Of a stretch of 64,000 nt of DNA, positions 62,990 to 64,000 are shown piece after piece. The notes below the pieces were generated by a model. The model ran no database searches. It saw only the letters and a list, made by a program, of their open reading frames with translations, and was not told where the DNA came from. The stretch is from Channallabes apus (lineage: Eukaryota > Chordata > Actinopteri > Siluriformes > Clariidae), in the NCBI GenBank assembly GCA_030522415.1, contig CM060121.1:9563976-9627975 (forward strand), written 5' to 3'. The position numbers were made by a program, and so were the translations under genes. The first letter of the stretch is position 1. Each line of letters begins with the position of its first letter.

Positions 62990-64000
62990 AATCCAATTGG
63001 AATGACTTTTAACTGAATGAATAATGTCCAGGGACTTTCTTTTATTAGATGAAACACACCTCCTCACAATTGCCCAAAATCACGAACGGAATTGACACAT
63101 TATAACACTCGTTTGTTTTTTTCTGCTTTTATATGACTGTTTATCCAGGATGTACACTTTGTTCATTATACTGTAGTTACACACTGATGAGGACAATCAG
63201 TCCCAAAAGCAGCCTAAATTTAAAAATAAAAAAAGGAAAGAAAGAAAGAAATAGGTAAATGAAATAGAAAGGCAATGGGAGTGGAAAGATCTCTTCAGTC
63301 TGAGAGAGGAAAAAGAGAGATGAAGAATGTGATAGTGAGAAGGAGAAAGAGAGAAGGATGTAGTGCTGCTTAATATAGTCAAACATTTTTAGTATCTGTC
63401 ACAGTCCCCAACACCTAATGTGTACCTGTTTAATGGGATTAACACTCCAGTGTTTATAAGGTGCACTCACATACACACACACAAACACACACATGCACAC
63501 ATTAGTAAAACTCTCCAGTTCTCATCAGTGTGTGACTGCAGTCTCTCTGACCTTACTGTGAGCAAACAACAGTCATAAACTAGCCAAACATGGCTAAAGC
63601 TAAGAACTAGCTGATTAGCCTCACATACATCTGGAGCTCCTAAAATGGACAGTGATGAAATTCTGAGCTGATTTATAGATGCATTTTAGAACTCAGTGCC
63701 ATATACATAGTACAAAAATAATGTTATTTGCAAAGTGTTTCATACTATTCACTTTCCAAGAGGATATAGTGCGCAATATGTTGTATTGTGTTGTATTATT
63801 CTGTTTTGATCATTTGTTTAATCTCTTAGCATTGAGTATGTGTGTATTTTATATGTTACAATTTAACAATTTACCACAGACTCGCTGTAAATATTTCTTG
63901 ACATATTGTGCAAATGATAAATAAACTTGACTGGGCTTCTATTATCCTGGATCTGGAGAAGTTTGGACAAACTCTGTTTGTAACTAAAATGCCCCGACGC
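62990..64000. other. No gene seen
   Basis: AT-rich with GA-rich stretches (63230-63360) and a (CA)n tract at 63470-63500. Nothing coding is supported. Confidence 0.45.

Overview
This window is vertebrate nuclear DNA, almost certainly from a teleost fish: spliced exons with GT-AG borders, CpG-rich promoter patches, and a dense load of fish-type repeats (Tc1, hAT, L2/CR1 LINEs, Ty3/gypsy, tail-bearing SINEs). Repeat style suggests an otophysan such as a catfish, but that is only an impression. No prokaryotic features are present.

Region by region. (1) 1-8604, minus strand: the 5' half of suz12, the Polycomb PRC2 subunit. Six coding exons are recognisable at base resolution with consistent intron phases (8451-8604, 4008-4054, 3841-3905, 2142-2210, 1998-2047, 1667-1749); the rest of the gene lies beyond position 1. 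Its introns carry Tc1 remnants, a TA/GA microsatellite and a ~0.6 kb tandem duplication. (2) 8605-9400: suz12 CpG-rich promoter and a second GC-rich patch. (3) 11239-11433, minus: a 64-codon ORF for a small membrane protein that I do not recognise, with a spliced 5' UTR leading to a CpG-rich promoter near 11770-11990. (4) 12.2-13.8 kb: a three-level nest (solo LTR inside hAT inside SINE), each with its own target-site duplication. (5) 13.8-43.5 kb: a decayed tandem array of CATTGTTCCCAA-type sequence with five degenerate tRNA-Thr-like modules, ending next to one intact tRNA-Thr(CGU) gene at 43464-43535. Large transposons have broken the array: a 6.6 kb hAT holding a broken Ty3/gypsy element (17.2-23.8 kb), L2/CR1 LINEs (16-17, 23.9-30.8, 37.7-39.8 kb) and a 5.3 kb nested hAT (31.1-36.4 kb). 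(6) 43.6-64 kb: mostly unique AT-rich DNA with a 26-28 bp minisatellite, a CpG-rich candidate promoter with a possible 8-codon first exon on the plus strand (46528-46551), scattered SINEs and one Tc1 remnant.

The supported host genes are suz12, the small membrane-protein gene and tRNA-Thr. Nearly everything else is mobile DNA. The most interesting features are the tRNA-Thr-seeded array and the datable nests of insertions.
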